64,000 nt of DNA, from NCBI RefSeq assembly GCF_003097355.1, contig NZ_PYUI01000006.1, positions 1 to 64,000 on the forward strand, read 5' to 3'. This document shows, one piece after another, positions 36,291-45,624 of the stretch (its first letter is position 1; the number at the start of each line of letters is the position of its first letter). Made by a program: the position numbers and the translations under genes. Source of the DNA: Arthrobacter sp. H-02-3. Its GTDB lineage: Bacteria; Actinomycetota; Actinomycetes; Actinomycetales; Micrococcaceae. Below the pieces are notes generated by a model. That model made no database searches. It saw nothing but the letters and a program-made list of their open reading frames with translations, and was not told the DNA's origin.

Positions 36291-37021
36291 CTGATGATGG
36301 CACACCCCCAGGCTTGGTCCGGGGCTCCCGCACCTCGCGCTTGGGCTGGTGCAGTCCATCGACGTCGTGACGGAATACTTTCGCTGTAGCGGATTGCCAT
36401 CGTGGTCGGGGACAGACAGCCCGAGTCACCGCCGCCGCTATTCGCCGCGACGCAGTGAGGACATGGCATTGGAGACAACAGGTGCCGGCCTCTTGCCGCA
36501 AACCGGCGCCCCAGAGTGTGTCCTGTCCAAGAGTCTTCCGCCGTCTGGGCTGAGGTCCGGCTGAAGGGCAGTGAATCCAACGGCACGCGCTGGGCTATCC
36601 CGTGCGGGCAGCGGCGTGTGACCCAAAGGGTCGGCTGTGCCTTCCTCCCGGCTGCCCCATCCCCTCATGATCGGAGCGACATTCTCATCCGGGGAGTTCA
36701 GTCGGCCAGAGGCACCGAATGATGTCCACTACTCCCTATTTTTCTTGTCGTGCGAGTGGGATTTGCCCGCTTCCGGTCCGCCTTGAGAAGTCGAGGCGCC
36801 CTGCCGGCACTGGCCAGAATTCCGAGGTGCGGGCGACTCTCGGGCCCCCGTCGCCCTGCCGGCGCCCAATCGCCAGGGCCGAGTCGGATTCCCGAGATCC
36901 AGTTGCCGAGATCGAATTGCCGCCGGCAGGCACTACTGCCCGCGTCCGTCCTGTTTGGAGAACCCTTGTACCAGGCTTCCAGGCCTTGGTATGCACGCTC
37001 CGGCCTCGGATCGGCTGGCGC

Positions 37022-37037
37022 TGTTTCACGTGAAACA
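37022..37037. promoter_or_regulatory. parS: parS site 8
   Basis: TGTTTCACGTGAAACA, perfect consensus. Confidence 0.95.
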
Positions 37038-37953
37038 GGAGCCGCGCGTTCCGGATGTCACACGGTGCACGGGTACCGCGTACCGGGAGCCGGCGTCGGG
37101 GCGTCATTTCTGCCCCGGCTACTTGCGTTAGTCATGGATCTGGATCCAGGCGGTCATCACGCCACCGAGTCATTTCTGTCCAAACGGAATCCGGCCGATG
37201 TCCCCAGGGGCCACCGGTGGGCCCCATGACTTCGCTGCGAACACAACCTCATGATCCGCACGCGCAGGCGAGCGGCGATCCGTCGTGGACGCAGTCAGCA
37301 ACTGTAGAGCCGACCACCTGCTGTCCATCCGCGAGAGCCTCGCCGCCTGGAGGCGAACCAGTGCGTGTGCTGTCACGTGCACGGACAACCACTAGTCCGG
37401 TACTCCATGTCATGACCATAAGCGGCGAATGGCGGACACCCGGTGACCAGGGCACCTGCGTCCACCCCGGTTAGCCAAGTGAACACGGTGTTCCTCCCGT
37501 CGCGCCGCTGACCCCTGATAAGGAGTCGTGTCCGGCGGTGCGAGTCCACACGCGGAGCAGGCCGGCATTGGGCTTTGGAAGGCGGCATTGGGATTTAGAG
37601 GAGAAGAGAACTGCGACCGCGGGAGCTTGCCTTGCGTTGTGGACCCGGGGGAACATCCATTGCGGGCTCTGCAGGATCCACCACCCAGTCGGAAGACGGA
37701 GCCAGCCGCCGCCTGCCGCACCAATCTACGCATCGCGGGCAAGTAGCTTACCGCCACCACCCGGCCTCCAACCACGTTCAGGGCGGCACGGACGCATCTC
37801 ACCAATTTCCCCAAGCGCCACGATGGACTACTGCCGGATGCGGCGGCGGCATCAGCCAGGCAGGGTGTACCTAATGCGCCGCTGGCAGTGAGACGATTCG
37901 GCCTCCACCCCCGCAGCGGCAAACGAGGGCATAAAGGCAAGGCATTAAAAGAA

Positions 37954-37985
37954 GGTGGGTCTGTTTCACGTGAAACAGACCCACC
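37954..37985 (-). terminator. Putative parB terminator, a 32-bp palindrome containing parS
   Basis: A perfect 16+16 bp palindrome centred between 37969 and 37970. Outer arms GGTGGGTC and GACCCACC enclose the parS core. It begins 18 bases after the parB stop and, on the minus strand, is followed by TTCTTTTAA, so it looks like an intrinsic terminator built around parS. Confidence 0.75.
37962..37977. promoter_or_regulatory. parS: parS site 9 (inside the parB terminator)
   Basis: TGTTTCACGTGAAACA, perfect consensus, embedded in the 32-bp palindrome downstream of parB. Confidence 0.95.
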
Positions 37986-38003
37986 CCAAACGACTTGGCG
38001 ACT

Positions 38004-39275
38004 TTAGCCGGAAGCCCCAGGAGTCAAGACGTCCATGATCCGGTTTAGGTCCTCGACGCTGGCGAACTCGATGCTGACACGACCCTTGCGGGCACCAAGC
38101 GAGATCTTGACGTTGGTATCCAGCCGGTCGGACAGCGACGACGCCAAGTAGTCGAGCCTTTCGTGGCGTGCTCCCGGACGTGGAATGTTGTTCTTGGCCG
38201 GTGTCGCGGGGCTTTGGTAGAGGGTCACTGCTTCCTCGGTCGCGCGGACCGACATGCCTTCTGAGACAATTTTCTGCGCCAGGCGTTCCATGGCCGCGGC
38301 GTCCGGGAGGGCCAGCAAGGCGCGGGCATGACCTGCCGAAATCACGTTGGCGGCCACGCGCCGCTGAACCAGGGGCGGAAGCTTCAGCAGTCGGAGGGTG
38401 TTGGACACCTGAGGGCGGGAACGTCCGATCCTGTCGGCGAGCTGCTCATGGGTGGTTCCGAAGTCTTCAAGGAGTTGCTGGTAGGCTGCGGCCTCTTCGA
38501 GCGGATTCAGCTGGCTGCGGTGCAGGTTCTCCAGCAGGGCATCGCGCAGGAGGTCGTCATCGGTCGTATCACGGACAATCGCCGGGATAGTTTCCAGGCC
38601 TGCGGCCTGCACTGCCCGCCAGCGCCTTTCACCCATGACGAGTTCATAGGGTTCGCCACCTTCTTCGGTTGAAGTGCGGACCACAATTGGCTGGAGGACG
38701 CCGATTTCGCGCACGGAGTGCACCAGCTCCGCCATGTCGTCCTCGTCGAAGACAGACCGGGGCTGTTTGCGGTTGGGATGAATGTCCGTGACCGGGATTT
38801 CGGCGAACCTGACACCGGGCACGGCCACGAGTTCGATGCCGCCGTCGTCATCGTGCTCGGGAGTGGAATCAAAGGCCAACTGCTCCCCGGCGGCCGCCTC
38901 TTTGGCAGCGGTAGTTGAAGCCTTCAGCGCGGGCGTATTCCGGGCGGGTGCCCTCTTGGTGCCCGCCACACCGGGCGTGGTGCCAGCCCTCGCAGCAGCA
39001 TCGACACCACCGGATGAAACCGAATCAGGAACAGAAGCCGGGACGTCGGCGGAGTCGTCGGACGTTGCGGCCGCAGCCGGTGACGCCTTGGTTTTCGGGG
39101 CGGGGACGTCCAGGAGAGTTTCTGTCTCGGACTCGGAAGTCTTCTTCCGGGCTTCGGGAAAGAAGAGGTCCACGGGCCGGGATGGAGCAGCACCGTTTCC
39201 GGAGGCGTTAGCCGCGGCGGAACTTGGAATGAGTGCGCCAAGTCCACGGCCGAGGCCGCGTCGCTTATCGCTCAT
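38004..39275 (-). CDS. parB: Chromosome-partitioning protein ParB
   Basis: Binds parS and spreads to form the partition complex that recruits SMC. The 423-residue protein starts [19 protein letters not shown], typical of ParB, which may contact ParA. Then come a low-complexity acidic/Ala-rich linker of about 130 residues, the CTPase/ParB N-domain ([16 protein letters not shown] and [13 protein letters not shown]), the helix-turn-helix ([20 protein letters not shown]), and the C-terminal dimerisation domain. It is longer than Bacillus ParB (about 282) because of the linker. It lies 68 bases downstream of parA in one minus-strand cluster. Confidence 0.96.
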   Translation of the reverse strand: MSDKRRGLGRGLGALIPSSAAANASGNGAAPSRPVDLFFPEARKKTSESETETLLDVPAPKTKASPAAAATSDDSADVPASVPDSVSSGGVDAAARAGTTPGVAGTKRAPARNTPALKASTTAAKEAAAGEQLAFDSTPEHDDDGGIELVAVPGVRFAEIPVTDIHPNRKQPRSVFDEDDMAELVHSVREIGVLQPIVVRTSTEEGGEPYELVMGERRWRAVQAAGLETIPAIVRDTTDDDLLRDALLENLHRSQLNPLEEAAAYQQLLEDFGTTHEQLADRIGRSRPQVSNTLRLLKLPPLVQRRVAANVISAGHARALLALPDAAAMERLAQKIVSEGMSVRATEEAVTLYQSPATPAKNNIPRPGARHERLDYLASSLSDRLDTNVKISLGARKGRVSIEFASVEDLNRIMDVLTPGASG

Positions 39276-39343
39276 GGATAAATCCCTCCAGTGGAAGAGC
39301 CGGGACTCACCTGGCTCTGGCTAGTGCAATTTTTGAAAAGATT

Positions 39344-40411
39344 CTAACGTTCAGCGATTTCCGCTGCGGCTTCCAGGTAGGACAAGGCGCCGCTGGAAGA
39401 AGGATCGTATGTCATGACAGTCTGCTGGTAACTCGGAGCCTCGGAAATACGGACGGACCTCGGCACCACAGCCCCCAGCACCTGTTGCGGGAAGTGCTCC
39501 CGTACCTCCGCCGCAACCTGCGCCGCGAGGTTGGTGCGGCCGTCGTACATGGTCAGGAGAATCGTGGAAACAACCAGATCGGCGTTCAGGTGCTTCTGGA
39601 TCATCTCGATGTTCTTCAGGAGCTGACTCAGTCCCTCAAGGGCGTAGTACTCGCACTGGATCGGGATCAGGACTTCACCGGCCGCGCAGAAGGCATTCAC
39701 TGTCAGGAGCCCCAAGCTCGGCGGGCAGTCGATGAAGATGTAGTCCAGCCGCTCCTCGCCGTTCTTGGCGCGCTCCTTGGAATACACATCGATTGCACGG
39801 CGCAGCCGCTGCTCGCGGGCCACCAGGCTCACGAGTTCGATTTCCGCGCCGGCAAGGTGGATGGTGGCGGGAGCACAGATGAGGTTGTCGATGTCGGGGC
39901 ACGGGGCCACAACGTCCTTCAGGGGGACGTCGTTGATCAGGACATCGTAGATGCTGTCGACGTCGGCGTGGTGCTCGATGCCCAGGGCCGTCGAAGCGTT
40001 TCCCTGCGGATCGATATCGATCACAAGCACGTTCAGGCCGGCTGCCGCCAGGGCAGCCGCGATGTTGACGGTGGTCGTCGTCTTGCCGACGCCGCCCTTC
40101 TGGTTGGACACGGTGAAGATGCGGGTCTTTTCCGGCTTGGGCAGCTGCCGTCCCAACAGCCGTTCGCGGCGCTTGTTCTCGTGCGCGAGCTCGCGGGCGA
40201 TGGGGCTGGAATCATCGATGGAGTCCAGCACGTTGCCCGTGTGAGGAAGGGATGTTTCACGTGAAACACCGGCCATTCCCGTTGCCCTAGCAACCGAACC
40301 CGTATGAGTTCCGGAGTAGTCATGAGCGACTGCGGGAGCCGTAAACGCACGTGCGGACCCCAGGGACATAAACGGCGGGATCCGCTGTGTGGAGGCTTCG
40401 CTACTGCTCAC
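39344..40411 (-). CDS. parA: Chromosome-partitioning ATPase ParA (Soj)
   Basis: A deviant-Walker ATPase of 355 residues that moves ParB-parS complexes. The Walker A is KGGVGKTTTTVNIAAALA, followed by VLVIDIDPQGNAST and the Walker B-like FIDCPPSLGLLTVNA. GTG start at 40411. The N-terminal extension of about 95 residues before KGGVGKT is longer than in Soj of Bacillus; part of it (VSRETS, about residues 48-53) is encoded by a parS site. It is the second-to-last gene of the rpmH-to-parB minus-strand cluster, with the closely linked rsmG upstream. Confidence 0.96.
   Translation of the reverse strand: MSSSEASTQRIPPFMSLGSARAFTAPAVAHDYSGTHTGSVARATGMAGVSRETSLPHTGNVLDSIDDSSPIARELAHENKRRERLLGRQLPKPEKTRIFTVSNQKGGVGKTTTTVNIAAALAAAGLNVLVIDIDPQGNASTALGIEHHADVDSIYDVLINDVPLKDVVAPCPDIDNLICAPATIHLAGAEIELVSLVAREQRLRRAIDVYSKERAKNGEERLDYIFIDCPPSLGLLTVNAFCAAGEVLIPIQCEYYALEGLSQLLKNIEMIQKHLNADLVVSTILLTMYDGRTNLAAQVAAEVREHFPQQVLGAVVPRSVRISEAPSYQQTVMTYDPSSSGALSYLEAAAEIAER
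40253..40268. promoter_or_regulatory. parS: parS site 10, inside parA
   Basis: TGTTTCACGTGAAACA, perfect consensus, lying in parA codons and translated as VSRETS, a feature known from ParA proteins of other bacteria. Confidence 0.95.
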
Positions 40412-40498
40412 TATGACACGCTCACTCTCATTCGGCTTTTACTGCCGGTTACTAGCCTAACCTCTTCCCCTCAGACTCCCCGGGCACCGGGGCCGATG

Positions 40499-41149
40499 CT
40501 AGGCAATCTTTTGAGGCTTGTTTACTACGATTCGGACCACTGTGGTGGGTTCTTCGAGCAGGTCTTCGCCCACCACCACCACAGACGTCTCAATGCCACC
40601 CAGCTTGCGGATAACCTTGGCTGCCTTTTCAATTTCCTCGCCGGCGCTGCGGCCCTTGATGGCCACGACTTCGCCCTTGCCGGCCAGGAGCGGAATGGTC
40701 AGTCCCGCGAGATTGGAGAGCGCGGATACCGCGCGGGCCGTAACGACGTCGGCGTTCACGAGCCCGACGGCGAGCTCGGCGCGCGTGCGCATGATCGTGA
40801 CGTTCTCGAGCCCGAGATCATCCACCACTTCCTGGAGCCAGATGACCCGGCGCTCCAGCGGCTCGATAAGGGTCAGTTCCAGGTCCGGCCGGGCAATGGC
40901 CAGGCACAGGCCGGGCAGGCCGGCGCCGCTGCCTACGTCGGCAACATGGCTTCCGTGGGCAATCTGGCTTTCGATGACGGCACAGTTGAGCACGTGCCGG
41001 CTCCACAGCCGCGGCACTTCGCGGGGGCCAATGAGGCCCCGTTCGGTGCCGGAGGTCGCCAGGTGCTCGACGTAGCGCTTAGCCAGGTCCAGGCGGTCGC
41101 CGAAGATCGACTGTGCTGCCTTGAGTTCGGGTGCGGTAATTTCAACCAT
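40499..41149 (-). CDS. rsmG: 16S rRNA (guanine-N7) methyltransferase RsmG
   Basis: Methylates G527 of 16S rRNA (E. coli numbering). With the ATG at 41149 (MVEITAPELKAAQ) the protein has 216 residues, matching the family; an upstream TTG extends it by 11 residues and is less likely. The SAM-binding motif is VADVGSGAGLPGLCLAI. It follows jag with a gap of 16 bases and precedes parA by 87 bases. Mutations in such genes confer low-level streptomycin resistance in many bacteria. Confidence 0.95.
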   Translation of the reverse strand: MVEITAPELKAAQSIFGDRLDLAKRYVEHLATSGTERGLIGPREVPRLWSRHVLNCAVIESQIAHGSHVADVGSGAGLPGLCLAIARPDLELTLIEPLERRVIWLQEVVDDLGLENVTIMRTRAELAVGLVNADVVTARAVSALSNLAGLTIPLLAGKGEVVAIKGRSAGEEIEKAAKVIRKLGGIETSVVVVGEDLLEEPTTVVRIVVNKPQKIA

Positions 41150-41165
41150 CAAGCTAGTCAACGGT

Positions 41166-41756
41166 TCAGTCTGCGGAGACAACGATGTGCCGGTCGGCGC
41201 CTTCGCCTTCGGACTCGCTCACGAGCCCCAAATCGGCGACGGCGTCGTGCACGATCTTGCGCTCGTAGGCGCTCATCGGAGCCAGGGCAACGGCCTCGCC
41301 GGATTCCTTGACCGTGGCAACGGCGTCTTCAGCGATCTTCTGCAGGTCTCCGGCACGCTCGGCACGGTACCCGTTGATGTCCAGCACCAAGCGGGACCGG
41401 TTCTCCGTGGCGGACAGGACGGCCAGCCGGGTCAGTTCCTGGAGCGCCTCAAGGACTTCGCCGTCACGGCCGACAAGGCTTTCCAGCCCGGCGGATTCTT
41501 CCTCGGCAACGATTGAGATGTAGGTGCGGCCGTTACGGACCTCGATGTCGATGTCGCCGTCGATGTCGGCGATGTCCAGCAGTTCTTCGAGGTAATCAGC
41601 GGCCACGTCCCCCTCTTCTTCGAGGCGGCTTGCGGAAACACCCTTGACGGGGCTGGTTCCCGTGTCCTGTGACGCATCGTGGGATGCCTCCTGGGCATCG
41701 TCCCGCTCGTCGTCAAACTCGGCGGAAATAGCGTGTTCGGTGCTCTCGGCGGACAT
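41166..41756 (-). CDS. jag: Jag/KhpB-type KH-R3H RNA-binding protein
   Basis: A 196-residue protein with an acidic low-complexity N-terminus, a Jag-type segment (AADYLEELLDIADIDGDIDI), a KH domain with LVGRDGEVLEALQEL (GXXG-type loop GRDG), and a C-terminal R3H motif including PMSAYERKIVHDAV. These proteins bind RNA and, in Gram-positives, affect cell elongation together with YidC. The start overlaps the yidC stop by one base (TAATG), so translation is coupled. Confidence 0.93.
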   Translation of the reverse strand: MSAESTEHAISAEFDDERDDAQEASHDASQDTGTSPVKGVSASRLEEEGDVAADYLEELLDIADIDGDIDIEVRNGRTYISIVAEEESAGLESLVGRDGEVLEALQELTRLAVLSATENRSRLVLDINGYRAERAGDLQKIAEDAVATVKESGEAVALAPMSAYERKIVHDAVADLGLVSESEGEGADRHIVVSAD

Positions 41757-42730
41757 TACTTCCTCTTCCTGTTTTTACGTTGCGGCTGGACGCGCTGGGC
41801 CTTGGCCTCCACTGCGGCAGCGGCGGAAGCCTCGGCTTCCTCGGCGTCGGCCTTTTTGCCGCCCAGAAGGGGCATGGCGGGCAGGCCCTTGGCTGCCCGG
41901 CGCTCGGCCAGAGCCTTCGCGGCCGGTGATCCGGGCGTAGGCATCCGGCGGATCACGAAGAACTGCTGTCCCATGGTCCAGAGGTTGGTGGTGGTCCAGT
42001 AGATGAGGACACCGATGGGGAAGTTGATGCCGCCCACACCGAAGACGACCGGCAGGATGTAGAGCATCATCTTCTGCTGGCGCATGAACGGGCTGGCCAG
42101 GGCCTCTTCGGACATGTTCTTGGCCATGATCTGCTTCTGCGTGATGAACTGCGAGGCCGTCATGGCCAGGATCATCACGATGGAGAGGATCCACACGGCG
42201 GTCTGGTTGCCGCCGCCGCCATGGAGCAGGGACGCGGACAGCGGGGCGCCGAAAATGGTGGACTCATCGAACTGCTTGACCTGCTCGGCGCTCATGGCGC
42301 CGATGCCCTGGCCGCTGACTTTGGCGCTGCTGATACCCGAGAGCACCTGGAAGAGCGCGAAGAAGAACGGCATCTGGATCAGCATGGGCAGGCAGGCCGA
42401 GAACGGGTTGGTGCCGTGCTTCTTGTACAGCGCCATCTGTTCCTGCGCCATGGCCTGGCGGGAGAGCTGGTCGGTCTTGCCCTTGTACTTGTCCTGCATC
42501 TTCTTCAGGTCCGGCTGCAGCAGCTGCATGCCGCGCTGGGCCTTGATCTGCTTGACGAAGACGGGAATCAGGGCGGCACGAATGACCAGCACGAGCCCGA
42601 TGATGGACAGGGTCCACGTCCAGCCGTTGGCCGGCGACATGCCGATGGCGCTGAGGCCGTCATGGAAGCCCACCATGATGGCTGAGACCAGCCATTTAAA
42701 TGGGGCCAGGATTGTTCCAAAGATGTCCAT
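41756..42730 (-). CDS. yidC: Membrane protein insertase YidC
   Basis: A 324-residue YidC/Oxa1/Alb3 insertase with five membrane segments. It contains WTLSIIGLVLVIRAALIPVF with the conserved positively charged Arg in the hydrophilic groove, then MALYKKHGTNPFSACLPMLIQ, the diagnostic YidC motif of the C1 loop, and FGVGGINFPIGVLIYWTTTNLWTMGQQ. The C-terminal tail is Lys/Arg-rich, as in ribosome-binding YidC forms. It lies in the usual rnpA-yidD-yidC-jag order. Confidence 0.95.
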   Translation of the reverse strand: MDIFGTILAPFKWLVSAIMVGFHDGLSAIGMSPANGWTWTLSIIGLVLVIRAALIPVFVKQIKAQRGMQLLQPDLKKMQDKYKGKTDQLSRQAMAQEQMALYKKHGTNPFSACLPMLIQMPFFFALFQVLSGISSAKVSGQGIGAMSAEQVKQFDESTIFGAPLSASLLHGGGGNQTAVWILSIVMILAMTASQFITQKQIMAKNMSEEALASPFMRQQKMMLYILPVVFGVGGINFPIGVLIYWTTTNLWTMGQQFFVIRRMPTPGSPAAKALAERRAAKGLPAMPLLGGKKADAEEAEASAAAAVEAKAQRVQPQRKNRKRK

Positions 42731-42745
42731 ACGATTCCCTATTCG

Positions 42746-43156
42746 TCAGGCCGCAGGGCGGCCTTCTCCATCAGGCTGAGCAGCCAAGTACTTGTCCGGA
42801 TTGTTCAGCACAACAATTGTGGGGGTGTGGTCGGCCGGCCACTCCCGGTGCCCGGCGGGGACATGGTCCACACCGCCGGCATTCCATGGGTGGCAGCGCA
42901 ACAGGCGCCGGGCAGCCAGCCAGCTTCCCTTCACGGCACCGTGTACCGTGATTGCCTCAAGGGCATAGGCCGAACAGCTGGGAAAAAAGCGGCACACCTG
43001 GCCGTACAGCGGCGAGACCACCTTGCGGTAGGCCATCAGCAGCAGGATGAGAATGTTGCGGGGCAGGTTCCAGACCACCTTGCCCAACCAGCGCAGTGCA
43101 GATCCGAGAGTCACAACGCTCAGACGGGGGACGACGGCGGCAGTTGAGTTACGCAC
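42746..43156 (-). CDS. yidD: Membrane protein insertion efficiency factor YidD
   Basis: A small membrane-associated protein of 136 residues with the YidD core (MAYRKVVSPLYGQVCRFFPSCSAYALEAI and WLAARRLLRCHPW), including the conserved Cys residues. The GTG start at 43156 lies inside rnpA; the 37-base overlap is typical of this pair. A C-terminal extension of about 40 residues, rich in Pro and Asp, is longer than in E. coli YidD (85 residues). Confidence 0.92.
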   Translation of the reverse strand: MRNSTAAVVPRLSVVTLGSALRWLGKVVWNLPRNILILLLMAYRKVVSPLYGQVCRFFPSCSAYALEAITVHGAVKGSWLAARRLLRCHPWNAGGVDHVPAGHREWPADHTPTIVVLNNPDKYLAAQPDGEGRPAA

Positions 43157-43560
43157 GCGGGGGTCCCTTCCTGTGTTGTCTCGTAAGAACCTGATGAAGC
43201 AGCCTTTGGAAGGCGGTTGCCCAGCCGCTTCATGGTTGTTTCCAAAGCGGCGTCATAGTCTGCGAGCAGCTGGTCCCAGCTGGCCCCCGCCGCGGCGGGC
43301 AACGCCCGGACCACGATGGCGAACCCGCTGCCGTATTTCTGCAACGACAAGGCGCCGGCTTCTCTCAGTCTCCTCTTAACGAGGTTTCTGACAACAGCGT
43401 TCCCGACACTCTTGGAAACGATGAATCCGATCCGGCTTGGTTCATCGGCAGCGAGAGCTGCCGTATATAACACTACGTTCCGGCGTCCATTGCGGACACC
43501 GGAACGTACAGTTGTTGAAAAATCGGTTGATGTCCGCAGACGGTTCCTGGTGGCTAGCAC
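43120..43560 (-). CDS. rnpA: Ribonuclease P protein component
   Basis: The protein subunit of RNase P, which processes tRNA 5' ends together with the M1-type RNA. The 146-residue protein starts MLATRNRLRTSTDF and contains the signature GNAVVRNLVKRRLREA. The start codon is GTG at 43560. A non-conserved Ser/Pro/Thr tail of about 30 residues follows the core. Placed between rpmH and yidD as in nearly all bacteria. Confidence 0.95.
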   Translation of the reverse strand: MLATRNRLRTSTDFSTTVRSGVRNGRRNVVLYTAALAADEPSRIGFIVSKSVGNAVVRNLVKRRLREAGALSLQKYGSGFAIVVRALPAAAGASWDQLLADYDAALETTMKRLGNRLPKAASSGSYETTQEGTPACVTQLPPSSPV

Positions 43561-43601
43561 CGTTAAACTCGCACAGGGATGTGGACCGACGAGTCAGTTA
43601 T

Positions 43602-43739
43602 TTAGGCCGACAGTTCGGTGCGGCCCTTGCCACGACGGGCTGCCAGGATGGCACGGCCGGCACGGGTACGCATACGAAGGCGGAAGCCGTGCTTCTTGGC
43701 TCGACGGCGGTTATTCGGCTGAAAAGTCCGCTTGCTCAC
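43602..43739 (-). CDS. rpmH: 50S ribosomal protein L34
   Basis: A 45-residue, very basic ribosomal protein: [18 protein letters not shown] at the N-terminus and [15 protein letters not shown] at the end. GTG start at 43739 with CTGGAG upstream. The start of the minus-strand rpmH-rnpA cluster, divergent from dnaA. Confidence 0.97.
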   Translation of the reverse strand: MSKRTFQPNNRRRAKKHGFRLRMRTRAGRAILAARRGKGRTELSA

Positions 43740-44202
43740 GTTAGTTACTCCAGTGGATCAAAGGTGCGCCCACCCGATCAAGGGGAAGAACTGGCCGACG
43801 CTAAGTTTTGTATGTGCCGCTTCCCTCGTAACTCGCACGGCGCAGGGCGTCGAGAAAGAATCAAATGAGGCGAAAAGCGTACACATGGGACTTCACAACG
43901 TTAGGGCTTGCCAGCCTCCGGAGTCAAACCGAGGGTCGGCTCGCTGCCTTTCCCCAGCTGTGGCTAACTGCCGTCGCAGCCTGTGGATGAAGTGCGTCAC
44001 GCGCCCCGTTCGAGAACCACAACGGTGTAATTATCCACAGGAGAGAACCCAGCTATCTTCTAGCGTTTTCATCCCCTACAGTGTCTCAGTAACCCCTTAT
44101 CCACGGACTGTGCATAACCCTGTGGATTGAGCCGGGCCGGCGCGCAGCTCCGGACCGCGTGGATGCACGTAATGCAGGCCAGCAAGTTTGAGGAACTGAT
44201 TG
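43740..44202. promoter_or_regulatory. rpmH-dnaA divergent promoter region with DnaA boxes
   Basis: A non-coding 463-base region carrying the divergent promoters of rpmH and dnaA. DnaA-box-like sites: TTATCCACA at 44031-44039, TTATCCACG at 44097-44105, and on the other strand TGTGCATAA (44109-44117) and TGTGGATTG (44121-44129). These suit autoregulation of dnaA and may belong to the origin. A weak -10-like TACAGT is at 44077-44082. Confidence 0.7.
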
Positions 44203-45624
44203 ATGACAGTAGACGAAGCCAACCAAGCCAACACTGTCGGAAGTTCCTGGCGGCGGGTTGTGAGCCTTCTGGAGAACGACCACCGTGTCTCTCCCCGGCA
44301 GCGCGGCTTCGTCATCCTGGCCCAGGCGCAGGGCCTGATCGGTTCCACCCTTCTGGTGGCTGTCCCCAACGAGCTCACCCGCGAAGTCCTGCAGACCCAG
44401 GTCAAGGAAGCCCTGGATGACGCCCTCCGGAGCGTTTTCTCCGACGAAATCCGCTGCGCGATCGACGTCGACACGGATCTGGTGCCGCTGCACACGGAAC
44501 CCGAACCCGCCGTCGAGCTTTCCCTCGCCGCCGATCCGACTGTGGAGTTGAAGCCGCAGCCGATGCTGCCGAGCACCTCACACGAATTCGGCCGGCTCAA
44601 CCCGAAGTATGTCTTTGACACCTTCGTCATCGGGTCCTCCAACCGGTTCGCCCATGCGGCTGCCGTGGCTGTGGCGGAGGCGCCGGCGAAGGCCTACAAC
44701 CCGCTGTTCATCTACGGCGACTCGGGACTGGGCAAAACCCACCTGCTCCATGCGATCGGCCACTACGCACGCCGGCTCTACAGCGGAATCCGGGTCCGGT
44801 ACGTCAACTCCGAGGAATTCACCAACGACTTCATCAACTCCATCCGTGACGATGAAGGCACCAGCTTCAAGACCACGTACCGCAACGTGGATGTCCTGCT
44901 GATCGACGACATTCAGTTCCTCGCCGGCAAGGATCGGACGCTGGAGGAGTTCTTCCACACGTTCAACGCCCTGCACAACAACAACAAGCAGGTGGTCATC
45001 ACCTCCGACCAGCCGCCAAAGCTGCTCGCCGGATTCGAAGACCGCATGAAGTCACGCTTCGAGTGGGGCCTGCTGACCGATATCCAGCCCCCGGAACTCG
45101 AAACCCGCATCGCGATCCTTCGGAAGAAGGCCCTCAGCGAAGGCCTCTCCGCCCCGGATGACGCCCTCGAATACATCGCGTCGAAGATTTCCAGCAACAT
45201 CCGCGAACTTGAAGGCGCCCTCATCCGCGTGACGGCCTTCGCCAGCCTGAACCGGCAGCCGGTGGATGTGGCCCTGGCCGAGATGGTGCTCAAGGACCTC
45301 ATCACCGACGACGGTGCGCAGGAAATCACTTCGGCCCAGATCCTCACCCAGACGGCCGACTACTTCAAGCTCAGCATGGAAGAGCTCTGCAGCAAGTCGC
45401 GCACCCGCACGCTGGTGACCGCACGGCAGATCGCAATGTACCTGTGCCGGGAGCTCACGGACATGTCCCTGCCCAAGATCGGCCAGGAGCTCGGCGGCCG
45501 CGACCACACCACCGTGATCCACGCCGACCGGAAGATCCGCGAACTGATGGCCGAGCGCCGGGTCATCTACAACCAGGTGACCGAGCTGACCAACCGGATC
45601 AAGCAGCAGCAGCGCAATTCCTGA
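44203..45624 (+). CDS. dnaA: Chromosomal replication initiator DnaA
   Basis: The initiator ATPase, 473 residues. Domain I spans about residues 1-100 (EANQANTVGSSWRRVVSLL), a short variable domain II follows, the AAA+ domain III has Walker A GDSGLGKTHLLHAIGH and Walker B VDVLLIDDIQFLAG, and domain IV has the DnaA signature LPKIGQELGGRDHTTVIHADRKI for box binding. The ATG at 44203 has GAGGA eight bases upstream; a TTG directly before it is an unlikely start. Confidence 0.97.
   Translation: MTVDEANQANTVGSSWRRVVSLLENDHRVSPRQRGFVILAQAQGLIGSTLLVAVPNELTREVLQTQVKEALDDALRSVFSDEIRCAIDVDTDLVPLHTEPEPAVELSLAADPTVELKPQPMLPSTSHEFGRLNPKYVFDTFVIGSSNRFAHAAAVAVAEAPAKAYNPLFIYGDSGLGKTHLLHAIGHYARRLYSGIRVRYVNSEEFTNDFINSIRDDEGTSFKTTYRNVDVLLIDDIQFLAGKDRTLEEFFHTFNALHNNNKQVVITSDQPPKLLAGFEDRMKSRFEWGLLTDIQPPELETRIAILRKKALSEGLSAPDDALEYIASKISSNIRELEGALIRVTAFASLNRQPVDVALAEMVLKDLITDDGAQEITSAQILTQTADYFKLSMEELCSKSRTRTLVTARQIAMYLCRELTDMSLPKIGQELGGRDHTTVIHADRKIRELMAERRVIYNQVTELTNRIKQQQRNS

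Larger units (their letters stand above)
31802..37953. other. About 6.2-kb non-coding region rich in parS sites
   Basis: From the trxA terminator to the parB terminator I find no convincing gene on either strand. All frames over 60 codons lack a Shine-Dalgarno and recognisable domains, and they overlap each other on both strands. The region contains eight free-standing parS sites (a ninth is in the parB terminator), a DnaA-box cluster at 34349-34403, a looser set at 34733-34777, a hexanucleotide repeat at 35824-35859 and a G4-type C/G-rich repeat at 36235-36290. It likely serves as the chromosomal centromere; whether it also has other roles is open. Confidence 0.75.

Noticed and set aside
37410-37940. 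A 176-codon minus-strand frame next to parB
   Set aside because: No ribosome-binding site or recognisable protein feature; its composition matches the surrounding non-coding DNA.
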